Shown: piece by piece, positions 1-8,643 of the stretch
How the letters are laid out: every line of letters starts with the position of its first letter
Position numbering within the stretch: position 1 is the first letter of the stretch
Source of the DNA: Candidatus Omnitrophota bacterium
GTDB taxonomy: Bacteria > Omnitrophota > Omnitrophia > Omnitrophales > Omnitrophaceae
DNA length: 36,522 nt
Direction: 5' to 3'
NCBI GenBank assembly: GCA_029561555.1
Contig: JAKQXH010000037.1
Coordinates: 1 to 36,522, forward strand
The notes under the pieces: generated by a model
The model's database searches: none
What the model saw: the letters and a program-made list of their open reading frames with translations, nothing else
What the model was told of the DNA's origin: nothing
Program-made: the position numbers and the translations under genes

Positions 1-409
1 GGCTTCGGCACTTCGCATTAATCTTGATGATTAACGCTTCGCAAACTATCGCGCCTCGCAGAGGCGCTCGCAAACTAATGCCAGCCCCGCACGAAGTGCA
101 GGGGGCTGAAAGCCCTTGCTTTCAGCACTCCGTGACAAACTTGCCGGTTTGTCACTACGCAGGCGCGTTTTTAAAATTCAATAAAGTTTTTAGCAGCACA
201 AGGCCACAAGCTTCTTATGTGCGGCACTACTTGCCAACCTCGATGATGGGCTCTTCGCTTCTAAAAAAATATCCAACCATTCGCAGCTCTCTAATCGTTC
301 AACGCACGGTGCAGGAAGCCCTTGCTTCCTGCACTCGAAGGCCGAAACTGTCTGGTTCCGGCCGAAGTGTCAGAGTTATGAAACTCTGACCGCGAAAACC
401 TGGCCGGAT
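1..409. repeat. Gene-free hairpin array 1 (about 8 short inverted repeats)
   Basis: No credible gene here; the stretch is a chain of compact inverted repeats. Stems I can read: 15-37 (TTAATC/GATTAA core), 51-67 (GCGCCTC/GAGGCGC, loop GCA), 82-108 (CAGCCCC/GGGGCTG around GCAC/GTGC), 105-126 (GCTGAAAGC/GCTTTCAGC, loop CCTT), 132-155 (GTGACAAAC/GTTTGTCAC), 309-334 (11 bp, GTGCAGGAAGC, loop CCTT), 340-363 (9 bp with one mismatch) and 369-390 (GTCAGAGTT/AACTCTGAC, loop ATGA). The 82-108 and 105-126 stems share bases, so they exclude each other. None is followed by a T-tract, so they do not look like intrinsic terminators. Stem length and loop style match the array at 10324-10713. The part between 160 and 300 is AT-rich with no clear structure. 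Confidence 0.75.
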
Positions 410-778
410 TCAGGGCTCTTTCCTCTTATCTTCCTCCCCTTCCTTCTTTTTCGACTCCAGGCGGAAGAGTTCTTCCAAATGAACAACCTGCGAATCCCGT
501 TCCGCCTCTTTTTCAATCTGCCGGACAATACCGCGAAAGGTTTTTTGAGGGATTTTAAGGACTTCAAGGCAAATCGTCGTGAGGAGACGTGTCACCAAAT
601 TGACTTGGATCTCAAGATCCTGCAGACGTTCCCGCGCTTCCGTCGCCTGCTCCCAGAGTTTATCCAAATGCTTCCGGTGATAGCCTAAATCATCCTGAAA
701 AGACTTAAGCTCCTTCGCCCATTCTTCCGGGGAGCGCTCCCCTTCCGGACGGATTTTTCTGTCGTCTCCTCCCGCCAT
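410..778 (-). CDS. Hypothetical coiled-coil protein
   Basis: I do not recognise the family. The 122-residue product is highly charged and has no signal peptide or membrane segment. Residues about 15-60 (EEWAKELKSF through ERLQDLEIQVNLV) look like an amphipathic coiled coil, followed by a more hydrophobic patch (LVTRLLTTICLEVL), a second charged helix, and a Lys/Glu-rich tail. The ATG at 778 is chosen over an upstream in-frame start at 865 because the longer version would run into the preceding gene, whose stop is at 786; the gap is then 7 bp. It is probably co-transcribed with the RDD protein from the promoter at 1294-1322. No Shine-Dalgarno sequence is obvious, so translation may depend on coupling to the upstream gene. 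Confidence 0.6.
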   Translation of the reverse strand: MAGGDDRKIRPEGERSPEEWAKELKSFQDDLGYHRKHLDKLWEQATEARERLQDLEIQVNLVTRLLTTICLEVLKIPQKTFRGIVRQIEKEAERDSQVVHLEELFRLESKKKEGEEDKRKEP

Positions 779-785
779 GGAGAAA

Positions 786-1220
786 TTATGCGGCTTCCGT
801 AACTCTCGTCTTGGCCCATCCGTCGGCGATCCGTTCTCCTTTTGCAAGCAAAGCGACAATCTCAACGAGATAGCCGATCACCAGAACAAACGGAATGATC
901 AAAAGAACATTCCGGATAAACGCCTGCCCCAACGACGGCTTTTCCGTTCCCGAAAGGCTTACCAGCTTCAATCCGACCATCTTCCTACCGGGGGAAAAAA
1001 CCGTATCCCTGAAAAGCATCCACCCGATATTGACCAAAATCAGGACAGTGTTCCGTATCGCGTCATTTGCGGCAAGAAGAAGAAGGCCGGCCACAATGCC
1101 GAGAATAATCGGAATAATGATAAGATCTATGATCCCCGCGGCAAACCTTTTTCCCTTGCTTGCAAGAGCGGGAATTTGAGGACCTCCAACGATTCCCTCT
1201 TTGTTCATTTCTGGTGTCAT
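786..1220 (-). CDS. RDD family membrane protein
   Basis: A 144-residue integral membrane protein of the RDD family. It shows the family's Arg (R25 in GKRFAAG), the Asp at the start of the first membrane helix (IIDLIII, D32) and a later SPGRKMVGLKLV motif typical of these proteins, with a degenerate ending ADGWAKTRV. Three hydrophobic helices lie at about residues 29-52, 57-72 and 107-127. RDD proteins are mostly of unknown function; some have been linked to ion transport, but nothing here specifies a substrate. The start is supported by AAAGGAG upstream of the ATG and by a sigma70-type promoter about 75 bp upstream. It heads a two-gene unit with the coiled-coil protein downstream. Confidence 0.8.
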   Translation of the reverse strand: MTPEMNKEGIVGGPQIPALASKGKRFAAGIIDLIIIPIILGIVAGLLLLAANDAIRNTVLILVNIGWMLFRDTVFSPGRKMVGLKLVSLSGTEKPSLGQAFIRNVLLIIPFVLVIGYLVEIVALLAKGERIADGWAKTRVTEAA

Positions 1221-1293
1221 TATCTGCTCCTTTCGCTTTTACTAAACTTTTATCAATCCTAATCTCATTTGATTACTTTAACTTACGGTGAAA

Positions 1294-1322
1294 AGTATAG
1301 CGGGAAGAAAAACCTCTTTCAA
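1294..1322 (-). promoter_or_regulatory. Sigma70-type promoter for RDD gene
   Basis: On the minus strand TTGAAA (1317-1322) and TATACT (1294-1299) are separated by 17 bp. Each hexamer is one base from consensus. It lies about 75 bp upstream of the RDD gene start, in the only non-coding gap in this part of the window. Confidence 0.7.
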
Positions 1323-1351
1323 GTCCTTTCCAAAAATCCGTAATCGCGCAC

Positions 1352-2443
1352 TCAGTCGTCTTCGGATACCGTCTCTTCCGTCGTCACGGCAAATCTCCCG
1401 TCAGGAAGTTTCCGGGCAAGGCCTTGCAATTCCATTCGGGTCAATTCAGCCATAATTTGCCCGGAAGACCGGCCGGTTCTTTGACAAATTTCATCGGGAG
1501 AAAGAGGCGCAATCTCCAGATAAGAGCGGATATCGTCATCTTCAGAGCCGGCATTCCTTTCGCTAACCGTTTTCTCTTCGGCTAAATAACCTTTCAGGAC
1601 CGGCGCCAGAGCGGCAAAAATATCATCGGGACTTTCGACCAACGCCGCACCGCTTTTGATCAGACGGTTCGTTCCTCTGGAGCTCAATGAATCGATACGC
1701 CCGGGAACCGCAAAAACTTCCCGCCCCTGTTCCAACGCAAGTCTTGCGGTAATCAGAGACCCGCTTTTTTCATGAGCGGCGACAACCAATACTCCCAGTG
1801 AAAGCCCGCTGATCAGGCGATTTCGCTGCGGAAAATTTCCGGCCAAAGGAAGCGTTCCCGGGGCGTATTCGCTGATCAAAGCCCCGTGTTTTTCGATCTC
1901 CCGGTAAAGCGATTCGTTTTCGGGAGGATAGATCTGATCGAGCCCGCATCCCAGAACGGCAATCGTGCGGCCCCCGGCCTCCATCGCTCCACGATGAGCT
2001 ACGGAATCCACGCCCCGCGCAAGCCCCGAAACCACGGTCAGTCCCCGTTCCGCCAGAATTCCGGAAAATTGTCTCGCCGTTTGATATCCGTAATCGTTCG
2101 GTTTACGGGTCCCCACGACGGCCACCGCGTAAAAATCTTCTTTCAGAATATCGCCCCGGACATAAAGAACCATCGGAGGATCATGGATTTCCCGGAGACT
2201 CCGCGGATAGGCCTCCCCGCTGATTCCCAAGATACCGATTCCCATCCCCAAACATCGCTCGTATTCCTCCTCAGGCGTGTAATCATCCAAAAGAATCCTG
2301 ATCTTCTCCGCAAACCGCCCGCGGAAACACTCTCGGAGCACCTCGGAAGGACTTCCGCATCTTTCCAGGGCCTCTTTGAACATACGGCACCCGAATCCTT
2401 TTACGCGGTTTAAAATCAAAAGCGCCCGGAGATTTTCATCCAT
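1352..2443 (-). CDS. dprA: DNA processing protein DprA
   Basis: DprA/Smf binds incoming single-stranded DNA in the cytoplasm and loads RecA during natural transformation. The 363-residue protein shows the extended Rossmann core: VGTRKP, SGLARGVDSVAH, GCGLDQIYPPEN, the Arg/Asn motif FPQRNRLISGLS and SGSLITA. Residues about 300-350 form the winged-helix C-terminal domain (DEICQRTGRSSGQIMAEL). Its ATG lies inside the end of aroB, overlapping by 8 bp, so it is the last gene of the aro run and is translationally coupled. The same operon carries a prepilin peptidase, which fits a pilus/DNA-uptake theme, although dprA also occurs in organisms not known to be competent. Confidence 0.95.
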   Translation of the reverse strand: MDENLRALLILNRVKGFGCRMFKEALERCGSPSEVLRECFRGRFAEKIRILLDDYTPEEEYERCLGMGIGILGISGEAYPRSLREIHDPPMVLYVRGDILKEDFYAVAVVGTRKPNDYGYQTARQFSGILAERGLTVVSGLARGVDSVAHRGAMEAGGRTIAVLGCGLDQIYPPENESLYREIEKHGALISEYAPGTLPLAGNFPQRNRLISGLSLGVLVVAAHEKSGSLITARLALEQGREVFAVPGRIDSLSSRGTNRLIKSGAALVESPDDIFAALAPVLKGYLAEEKTVSERNAGSEDDDIRSYLEIAPLSPDEICQRTGRSSGQIMAELTRMELQGLARKLPDGRFAVTTEETVSEDD

Positions 2444-3560
2444 GGCAAGCGCAGCTCCCTGCGTTGATTTCCTGAAGTTGTTCGATTGTTTTCCGGACTT
2501 TTTCGGCGGAAATCGCGGAAACGACTTTTACCTTTCCGATTTTCACCGGAAGCACGAATCTCAATACCCCCTTTATTTTCTTTTTATCGTACCGGATGGA
2601 TTCCAGGACACGGGATAATTTTACGGATCGGGGCAACCGGACCGGAAGGGCCGCTTTCTGGATCAGAGTCCTCTGTCGTTCGTAATCCCGCCAGGGAAAC
2701 ACCCCCAGCTCGCAGGCAAGCCGCCCCGCGGCCATCATCCCGAGCGCCACCGCCTCGCCGTGCGGCATCGACCATCCCCGGCTGGCCGCTTCGAACGCGT
2801 GCCCGAACGTATGCCCGTAATTCAGAACGGCCCTCAGCCCTTTCGTTTCCCGCTCATCGCCGCCGACGACCCTTGCCTTGATTTCGGCGCACCGGGAAAC
2901 CGCCGAAAGCAGGATTTTTAAATCTTTCCGTTTCATTCTCAGAATATTTTTTTCGAGAAGACGGAAGAAATTCTCGTCCCAGATCATTCCGTATTTGATG
3001 ATTTCAGCAAGCGCGTGTTTGATCTCACGGTCGGGGAGGGTTTTCAAAGTCTCGACATCCGAAAAGACAAGCCTCGGCTGATGAAACGTCCCGATCAGAT
3101 TCTTTCCGTCCGGCAGATCGATGGCGGTTTTTCCCCCGATCGAGCTGTCCACCTGCGCCAAAAGCGTCGTCGGCACTCCGATCCAGGGAATTCCCCGCAT
3201 AAACGTGGAGGCCGCAAATCCCGCGACGTCGCCGACCACTCCGCCGCCGAGCGCGATCAAAAATGAAGACCGGTCAAATCCGTTTTTCAGCAAATGCCGA
3301 TAAATTCCGAAAAGATTCTTCTGCGATTTCGCGAATTCATCGGAAGGCAGTTTCGAAAACGAAAAGACCTCAAACCCTTCCGACCGAAGCGCCTTTGAAA
3401 CCCTGCCGAGATACCAACCCGCGATTTTCGGGCTGGTCACGATCAGGGCCTTGCCGGAAAGACCGATCCTCCGGATCTCTTTGCCCAGAAGAGGAAGAAT
3501 ATTTTTCCCGATGCAAACGTCATAACTCCGCTCTTTCAGCGCCACCCGAATCCTTTTCAT
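2436..3560 (-). CDS. aroB: 3-dehydroquinate synthase
   Basis: AroB converts DAHP to 3-dehydroquinate, the second step of the shikimate pathway, using NAD and a divalent metal. The 374 residues cover the family length. Visible motifs are GGGVVGDVAGF (nucleotide binding), GVPTTLLAQVDSSIGGKTAID, the metal-ligand segment with NYGHTFGHA, and SMPHGEAVALGM. The start ATG overlaps the aroK stop as ATGA, and the 3' end overlaps dprA, both signs of a tight operon. The C-terminus is a short Cys-containing tail (GSCACHG) whose role, if any, I cannot judge. Confidence 0.96.
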   Translation of the reverse strand: MKRIRVALKERSYDVCIGKNILPLLGKEIRRIGLSGKALIVTSPKIAGWYLGRVSKALRSEGFEVFSFSKLPSDEFAKSQKNLFGIYRHLLKNGFDRSSFLIALGGGVVGDVAGFAASTFMRGIPWIGVPTTLLAQVDSSIGGKTAIDLPDGKNLIGTFHQPRLVFSDVETLKTLPDREIKHALAEIIKYGMIWDENFFRLLEKNILRMKRKDLKILLSAVSRCAEIKARVVGGDERETKGLRAVLNYGHTFGHAFEAASRGWSMPHGEAVALGMMAAGRLACELGVFPWRDYERQRTLIQKAALPVRLPRSVKLSRVLESIRYDKKKIKGVLRFVLPVKIGKVKVVSAISAEKVRKTIEQLQEINAGSCACHG

Positions 3561-4078
3561 GCCGCCCCCTGTTTTAGTCCCAGTTTTGCGATCAGTGCTT
3601 CCGCGACTTCCCTCGGCGTTTTCCCCTCCGTGTCGACCGCGCCGTCATGGCAGGATTCATAAAGCGAACGGCGGTCCTGAAAAATCCTCGCCAAAGCTTC
3701 TTCGGGGTCCGGCCGGTTCAAAAGGGGCCGGTCCTTTTTCTCCTTCAGCCGCTCGAACAAAACTCTTACCGAAGCCCTGAGATAAACCACCGTTCCCGAT
3801 TCCTTCATCAAAAGCCTGTTGGCCGGGTCCAAAACAATCCCGCCCCCCGTCGCGATGACCTGCGAATTCCGGTTCACGATCCGCTTCAGGACCCCTTTTT
3901 CGAGATCCCGGAAAAAGGGCTCACCGTGCGTTCCGAAAATCCCGCTGACCGTCATCCGGGCCTCCTGTTCGATTTCGGAATCCAAATCGACAAAAATGAG
4001 ACCCAATTTTTTCGCCAGGCATTTGCCGGTCTCGGTTTTCCCGGCCCCCATCATCCCGATCAGAAAAATGTTTTTCAT
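3557..4078 (-). CDS. aroK: Shikimate kinase
   Basis: A cytosolic P-loop kinase that phosphorylates shikimate with ATP. The Walker A motif is GMMGAGKTETG. The shikimate-binding Asp lies in FVDLDSEIE, with Arg in FFRDLE, the TGGGI Walker B-like loop and RPLL of the lid. The length of 173 residues is typical. I chose ATG 4078; a TTG three codons upstream (4087) is possible and lies 4 bp after the aroC stop. The gene overlaps aroB by 4 bp (ATGA). Confidence 0.95.
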   Translation of the reverse strand: MKNIFLIGMMGAGKTETGKCLAKKLGLIFVDLDSEIEQEARMTVSGIFGTHGEPFFRDLEKGVLKRIVNRNSQVIATGGGIVLDPANRLLMKESGTVVYLRASVRVLFERLKEKKDRPLLNRPDPEEALARIFQDRRSLYESCHDGAVDTEGKTPREVAEALIAKLGLKQGAA

Positions 4079-4091
4079 AACCCCCAAACCG

Positions 4092-5213
4092 TCATCGTCC
4101 CCGAAGCTGTCTCAAATACCCGCGGAAATTTCTTTCGATTTCCGGGACGGAATCCCCTCCGAATTTCTCAAGAAACGCGCGCGCAATTTCGAACGCCACG
4201 GCCGCTTCCGCGATAACACTCGCCGCGGGGACCGCCGAAATATCGGACCGTTCGTAACTGGCCTTCTCGGGCTTTTTAGTCTTCATGTTTACGGAACGCA
4301 GAGGGCGTGCCAGAGTCGAAATCGGTTTCATCACCGCCCGGAGGGAAATCTCCCCGCCGTTGCTCATCCCCCCCTCGATGCCTCCGGCATGATTGGTCTT
4401 TCGGAAATAACCCCGGTCCTTCCCGTAAAAGATTTCGTCGTGAACCCGAGACCCGTTCAGGGCCCCCAGTTCGAATCCCAGCCCGAATTCCACTCCCTTG
4501 ATCGCCTGAATGCTCAAAACCGCATGCGCGAGCCGGGCATCCAGTTTTCTCGAATAATGCGCGTGCGATCCCAAACCGGCGGGAACTCCCTTCACCCGGA
4601 CTTCAAAAACCCCTCCCAGCGTGTCTCCCTGCTTTTGCGCGCGCTCGATCATCCGGCAGATATCCGATTCCAGCCGCGAAGAGACGCAATTCATCATTGA
4701 ATCCCGCGCCCGCCTGACCTGATCGAACGGCACCGGCTCTTTACCGGACAAGCACGCTTCTCCCACGCGAACCACATGTGAAGCGATTTCAATCCCGAAA
4801 AAGGCGAGCAGTTGCCGGACCAAACCCCCGATCGCAACGCGCAGGACCGTCTCCCGTGCCGAAGCCCGTTCCAAAATCGCCCGGATCCCGGTCGCGTATT
4901 TCAACGCGCCCGCCAAATCCGCGTGTCCCGGCCTCGGCCTGAAAAGCTCAGGCAATTCCCCGAGTTTCGTCTCACGGTTCACCAGCAGAAACCCCACCGG
5001 CGCGCCCGTCGTTTTCCCGGCAATCACACCGGAGGTGATCGCGACTTCATCCCGCTCGATCTTCATCCGCGCACCGCGTCCGTACCCTTTTTGGCGGCGG
5101 GCGAGTTCCTCCCGAATCAAGTCGGAATCGACCCGGAGCCCGCTCGGCATCCCTTCTAAAATCGCCATCAGGTACTTGTTGTGCGACTCGCCGCATGTCA
5201 TGAATTCAAGCAT
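4092..5213 (-). CDS. aroC: Chorismate synthase
   Basis: Catalyses the last common step of aromatic biosynthesis, EPSP to chorismate, using reduced FMN. The 373 residues include the N-terminal GESHNKYLMA, RRQKGYGRGARMKIE, RPGHADLAGALKY, and GIEGGMSNGGEI, all standard family signatures. The start is supported by a strong Shine-Dalgarno GGAGGAGG about 7 bp upstream. It lies 33 bp downstream of the prepilin peptidase and 13 bp before the chosen aroK start, inside the aroE-pilD-aroC-aroK-aroB-dprA run. Confidence 0.96.
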   Translation of the reverse strand: MLEFMTCGESHNKYLMAILEGMPSGLRVDSDLIREELARRQKGYGRGARMKIERDEVAITSGVIAGKTTGAPVGFLLVNRETKLGELPELFRPRPGHADLAGALKYATGIRAILERASARETVLRVAIGGLVRQLLAFFGIEIASHVVRVGEACLSGKEPVPFDQVRRARDSMMNCVSSRLESDICRMIERAQKQGDTLGGVFEVRVKGVPAGLGSHAHYSRKLDARLAHAVLSIQAIKGVEFGLGFELGALNGSRVHDEIFYGKDRGYFRKTNHAGGIEGGMSNGGEISLRAVMKPISTLARPLRSVNMKTKKPEKASYERSDISAVPAASVIAEAAVAFEIARAFLEKFGGDSVPEIERNFRGYLRQLRGR

Positions 5214-5246
5214 GAATCAGTCCTCCTCCCTGTAAGTCCGGCCGTT

Positions 5247-6155
5247 CTAAAAACCCAGCAGGCCGGCATACCACGCAATAATTCGGTTCGACCACAAAAG
5301 AGACGCCACCGCCCCCAGCGCCAGGAAGGGCCCGAAGGCAATCATCCCCGGCACCGGCCCTTCCGGGGGGGTTCCCGGCCCGGTCTGCGAAAGTCCTTCC
5401 GGAGTTTTCTTCCTTGAGAATAGAGCCCAAAACGCAAACGGAATCGCGATCCAGGGCGCGATCAAAAACGTGAAAAGTGTTTTTTTAAATCCGACAAACG
5501 CGCCGATCATCCCCAAAAGCTTCAGATCCCCGCCTCCCATCGCGTCTTTTTTGAAAGCCCACTTTCCGACAACCGCGGTAATCCAGACGAGCCAGATCCC
5601 GGCCAGCATACCCAAAGCGGATTCCGCAAGGCCGAGCCGCCGGTCGATTTCCCCGTGAACCGCCGGCAGGAAAAAACTCGCCGTAAGCCCCGCCAGCATT
5701 CCGAAAACACTGACTTCGTCCGGAATAATCTGATGTTCGAAGTCCACAAATGTGGCAATGATCAGAGACGACAGGAAATAAGCGTAAAAAACAAAAGGCG
5801 CCGTCCAGCCGAACCGGGACCAGAGAAGAAAAAACATCGCGCCCGCAAGCAATTCCACCAAGGGATAGCGCCAGGAAATCCCTTTTTTGCAATGACGGCA
5901 TTTCGCGCCGAGAAAAAGAAAACTCACGACGGGTATATTTTCAAACCATGAGAGTTTTACGCCGCACGCGGGACAGCGGGAGCGCCCTTTCATAACGGAC
6001 TCTTCCTTGGGCCAGCGCACGATACACACGTTCAGAAAACTCCCGATGCAAAGCCCGAAGACAAAAACAAAAATTTTCATCTCAACCGAATGCCCACGCA
6101 ACGTGCGGAGCATTTCATCCGCCGACAATCTGACAAAATCCAAAACACCGTTCAT
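5247..6155 (-). CDS. pilD: Prepilin peptidase (type IV pilus/type II secretion)
   Basis: An inner-membrane aspartyl protease that cleaves, and in bifunctional members N-methylates, type IV prepilins and pseudopilins. The 302-residue protein has many hydrophobic helices, the zinc-type cytoplasmic loop with two CxxC pairs (CPAC and CRHC), and both catalytic Asp motifs (FVDFEHQIIPDEV and GGGDLKLLG). The ATG at 6155 overlaps the aroE stop as ATGA and has GGAGGGGA upstream, so I prefer it to the internal Met at residue 26, although the first 25 residues are unusual for the family. Its place between aroE and aroC is odd, since no pilin or secretion gene is in the window. Confidence 0.93.
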   Translation of the reverse strand: MNGVLDFVRLSADEMLRTLRGHSVEMKIFVFVFGLCIGSFLNVCIVRWPKEESVMKGRSRCPACGVKLSWFENIPVVSFLFLGAKCRHCKKGISWRYPLVELLAGAMFFLLWSRFGWTAPFVFYAYFLSSLIIATFVDFEHQIIPDEVSVFGMLAGLTASFFLPAVHGEIDRRLGLAESALGMLAGIWLVWITAVVGKWAFKKDAMGGGDLKLLGMIGAFVGFKKTLFTFLIAPWIAIPFAFWALFSRKKTPEGLSQTGPGTPPEGPVPGMIAFGPFLALGAVASLLWSNRIIAWYAGLLGF

Positions 6156-7009
6156 TTTCGATTCCCCTCCAGGGCATTGAGAAGACTTTTCCGCATCACC
6201 TCAAGAGGCGCTTTTCTCCCGGTCCAAATTTCGAAGGCCTTCACGCCTTGATAAAAAAGCATCGAAAGCCCGTTGGCGGTCTTGTGGCCTTTTAACCGCG
6301 CCAGGCGAAGGAAAGCGGTTTCCGCCGGATTATAAATCACATCAAACGCGAGAATTTTCCGCTTCGGCAAAACTCGCGCGGGGATCAGAACCGGGTCTTC
6401 CTTTTTCATCCCGACGCTCGTCGCGTTCACCAGAACACATGAGTCTTCCAACTCCCGATTCAGGTCTTTTTCGTTCAACACGAAAATTTCAAGCGGCGCG
6501 CGGGGAAACCGTTTCAAAAAATGGCGTTTCAGTTTTCGCGCCCGTTCGAAGTCGAAGGCCGCGTTAAAGAGACGGATCGACGCGGCCTTTTCCCGCAAAA
6601 AACCCGCAACACAGGCGCGGGCGGCGCCGCCCGCCCCCAAAATAACCGCTTTTTTCCCGGCCGGCTTCAACCCGGCCTCCGAAAGGGCGCGGACAAATCC
6701 GTCGACATCCGTATTGTACCCGAAAAATTTCTTCCCCCGCCGCTTGACGGTATTGACCGCGCCGACGGCCGCGGCACCCGGGGAAATCCGGTCCAGATAA
6801 GGGATCACGGTCTCCTTGTAAGGCACCGTGACATTGAACCCCTGAAGCGGGGTCTTTCCGAGCTCTTTCATGACGGACTTAAAGGTTTTCGGGCTCAATT
6901 CGAAAGGAAGGTATCCGGCATCGATCCCGAGCTTTTGAAAAGCCGGATTATGCATAGCAGGCGAAAGGGTATGCTTCAGGGGATAACCGAATATCCCGAA
7001 AATTTTCAT
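6152..7009 (-). CDS. aroE: Shikimate dehydrogenase
   Basis: Reduces 3-dehydroshikimate to shikimate with NADPH. The 285-residue product has the substrate-binding GYPLKHTLSPAMHN, the catalytic Lys in NVTVPYKE, the Asp in NTDVDGF, the dinucleotide loop GAGGAARA and NATSVGM. The ATG at 7009 is preferred; an in-frame TTG at 7021 would add four residues, but an AAAGGGA element abuts that TTG too closely. It follows leuA after about 85 bp and overlaps pilD by 4 bp. Confidence 0.94.
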   Translation of the reverse strand: MKIFGIFGYPLKHTLSPAMHNPAFQKLGIDAGYLPFELSPKTFKSVMKELGKTPLQGFNVTVPYKETVIPYLDRISPGAAAVGAVNTVKRRGKKFFGYNTDVDGFVRALSEAGLKPAGKKAVILGAGGAARACVAGFLREKAASIRLFNAAFDFERARKLKRHFLKRFPRAPLEIFVLNEKDLNRELEDSCVLVNATSVGMKKEDPVLIPARVLPKRKILAFDVIYNPAETAFLRLARLKGHKTANGLSMLFYQGVKAFEIWTGRKAPLEVMRKSLLNALEGNRK

Positions 7010-7094
7010 AAGAGCCCGCAATCCCTTTCAAAAATTCGGAACCGTTTTTGTCTTTGCAAAACTCAGTTCCCTCGCAACGTGGTTTTCGGCCCGG

Positions 7095-8642
7095 TCAAAC
7101 CAAAGCTTCCCGGCGCCGTTTGTTTCCGTAAGCCAGCGCGCGGTTCAAGGCCTGAAGATAGGCTTTCACGCTGGCTTCGATAATATCCGTGCTCGCTCCG
7201 CGTCCCGCAATTTCCTGATCCTTGAATTTCAATTTCACCGAGACTTCCCCCAGAGCGTCTTTCCCGCCCGTAACGGCATTGAGACTGTACTGCGACAATT
7301 TCGCCTTAACCTTCGCGATCTTCTCGATCGCTTTGTAACAGGCGTCCACCGGTCCGTCTCCCGAAGAAGACACCTCGAAAACTTTCCCGCCTTTTTTCAG
7401 ACGCATCAATGCCCGAGGCGGACGCTGAGTCTCGATATTGACGGAAAAATGTTCCAGGGCCCAGGTCGTCGGGATCCGCACGACTTCGTCTTCGACAATC
7501 GCCTGGATGTCCTCGTCAAAAACGTACTTCTTCTGATCGGCCAGCTTTTTGAACCGCTCAAAAGCCCGCTCCAATTCCTTCTCCGACAAAACGACCCCCA
7601 GCTTCTTCAGCCGCTCCCGGAACGCGTGACGCCCCGAATGTTTCCCCAAGATCAGCTGGCTTTCCTCAAGCCCGATCCGGTGGGGATCAATGATCTCATA
7701 CGTCTCGCGTTTCTTGAGCACGCCGTCCTGATGAATCCCGGACTCATGACTGAACGCGTTTCGGCCCACAATCGATTTATTGGGCTGAACCACCATCCCC
7801 GTCAGACGGGACACCAGCCGGGACGTCTTGATAATTTCGGAAAGTTCAATGTCCGTCCTCACCGGCAGGGAATCTTTCCGGGTATCGATCGCCATCACGA
7901 TTTCCTCAAGCGACGCGTTCCCGGCCCTTTCCCCGATCCCGTTAACGGTGCACTCGACCTGATTGGCGCCGTTCGCCACGGCCGCCAGCGAATTGGCAAC
8001 CGCAAGCCCCAAATCATTATGGCAATGCACCGACAAGGTGACCGCGTTGCCCAATTCCGGCAGCTGACGAACCAGGAATTGAATCATGTCCCCGAATTCC
8101 GAAGGAAGCGCGTAACCGACCGTGTCGGGGATGTTGATGCTCGTCGCCCCCGCCTCAATGGCGATCCCCACGACTTCCGCCAGAAATTCCCACTCCGTCC
8201 GGGAAGCGTCCTCCGGGGAAAACTCGATTTGGTCAAAAAAGCGCCTGGCGTATTCCATCTCCTTCTTGACGATCTGGACCAATTCGCTTTTGTCTTTCCG
8301 CAGCTTGTATTCCCGGTGAATCATGGACGTCGCGAGAAAAACATGCAACCGCTTGTTCTTGGCGAATTTCAAAGCCTGGCGGCAGGCGTCGATGTCCTTG
8401 CGGATCATTCTCGAAAGACCGCAGATGACGGGCTTACGCACCTTTTTCGAAATCATCTGAATCGCCTCGATCTCCCCCCGGGAAGCCGCGGGAAAACCCG
8501 CCTCGATCACATCCACGTTCAGTTTTTCGAGCTGGCGGGCGACCTCGAGTTTCTCCTGCGGATTCAGAGACGCTCCGGGAGACTGCTCCCCGTCCCTCAA
8601 CGTGGTGTCGAAAATAAAGATCTTTTTCCGGTCCTGATTCAT
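7095..8642 (-). CDS. leuA: 2-isopropylmalate synthase
   Basis: Condenses acetyl-CoA with 2-oxoisovalerate in the first committed step of leucine synthesis. The N-terminal TIM barrel shows DTTLRDGEQSPGASL, HCHNDLGLAVANSLA (metal-ligand His pair) and GIGERAGNASLEE. The C-terminal 130 residues form the regulatory LeuA dimer domain (GDGPVDACYKAI), so leucine feedback is likely. The product has 515 residues from ATG 8642, which is 1 bp past the ilvC stop; a start eight codons upstream would overlap ilvC. The motif RDGEQSPG separates it from the citramalate synthase relative at 25818-27392. Confidence 0.95.
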   Translation of the reverse strand: MNQDRKKIFIFDTTLRDGEQSPGASLNPQEKLEVARQLEKLNVDVIEAGFPAASRGEIEAIQMISKKVRKPVICGLSRMIRKDIDACRQALKFAKNKRLHVFLATSMIHREYKLRKDKSELVQIVKKEMEYARRFFDQIEFSPEDASRTEWEFLAEVVGIAIEAGATSINIPDTVGYALPSEFGDMIQFLVRQLPELGNAVTLSVHCHNDLGLAVANSLAAVANGANQVECTVNGIGERAGNASLEEIVMAIDTRKDSLPVRTDIELSEIIKTSRLVSRLTGMVVQPNKSIVGRNAFSHESGIHQDGVLKKRETYEIIDPHRIGLEESQLILGKHSGRHAFRERLKKLGVVLSEKELERAFERFKKLADQKKYVFDEDIQAIVEDEVVRIPTTWALEHFSVNIETQRPPRALMRLKKGGKVFEVSSSGDGPVDACYKAIEKIAKVKAKLSQYSLNAVTGGKDALGEVSVKLKFKDQEIAGRGASTDIIEASVKAYLQALNRALAYGNKRRREALV

Positions 8643-8643
8643 C

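Noticed and set aside
24..389. A 121-residue plus-strand reading frame across the left hairpin array
   Set aside because: It runs through at least six perfect hairpins, the protein shows no known pattern, and composition follows the repeats rather than coding use.
369..390. Intrinsic terminator downstream of the 410-778 gene
   Set aside because: The stem is perfect, but no T-tract follows it on the minus strand.
7095..8642. Reading leuA as a second citramalate or homocitrate synthase
   Set aside because: The RDGEQSPGASL motif and neighbours ilvBHC favour isopropylmalate synthase, while cimA at 25818 has the GGWPGSNPKD signature.
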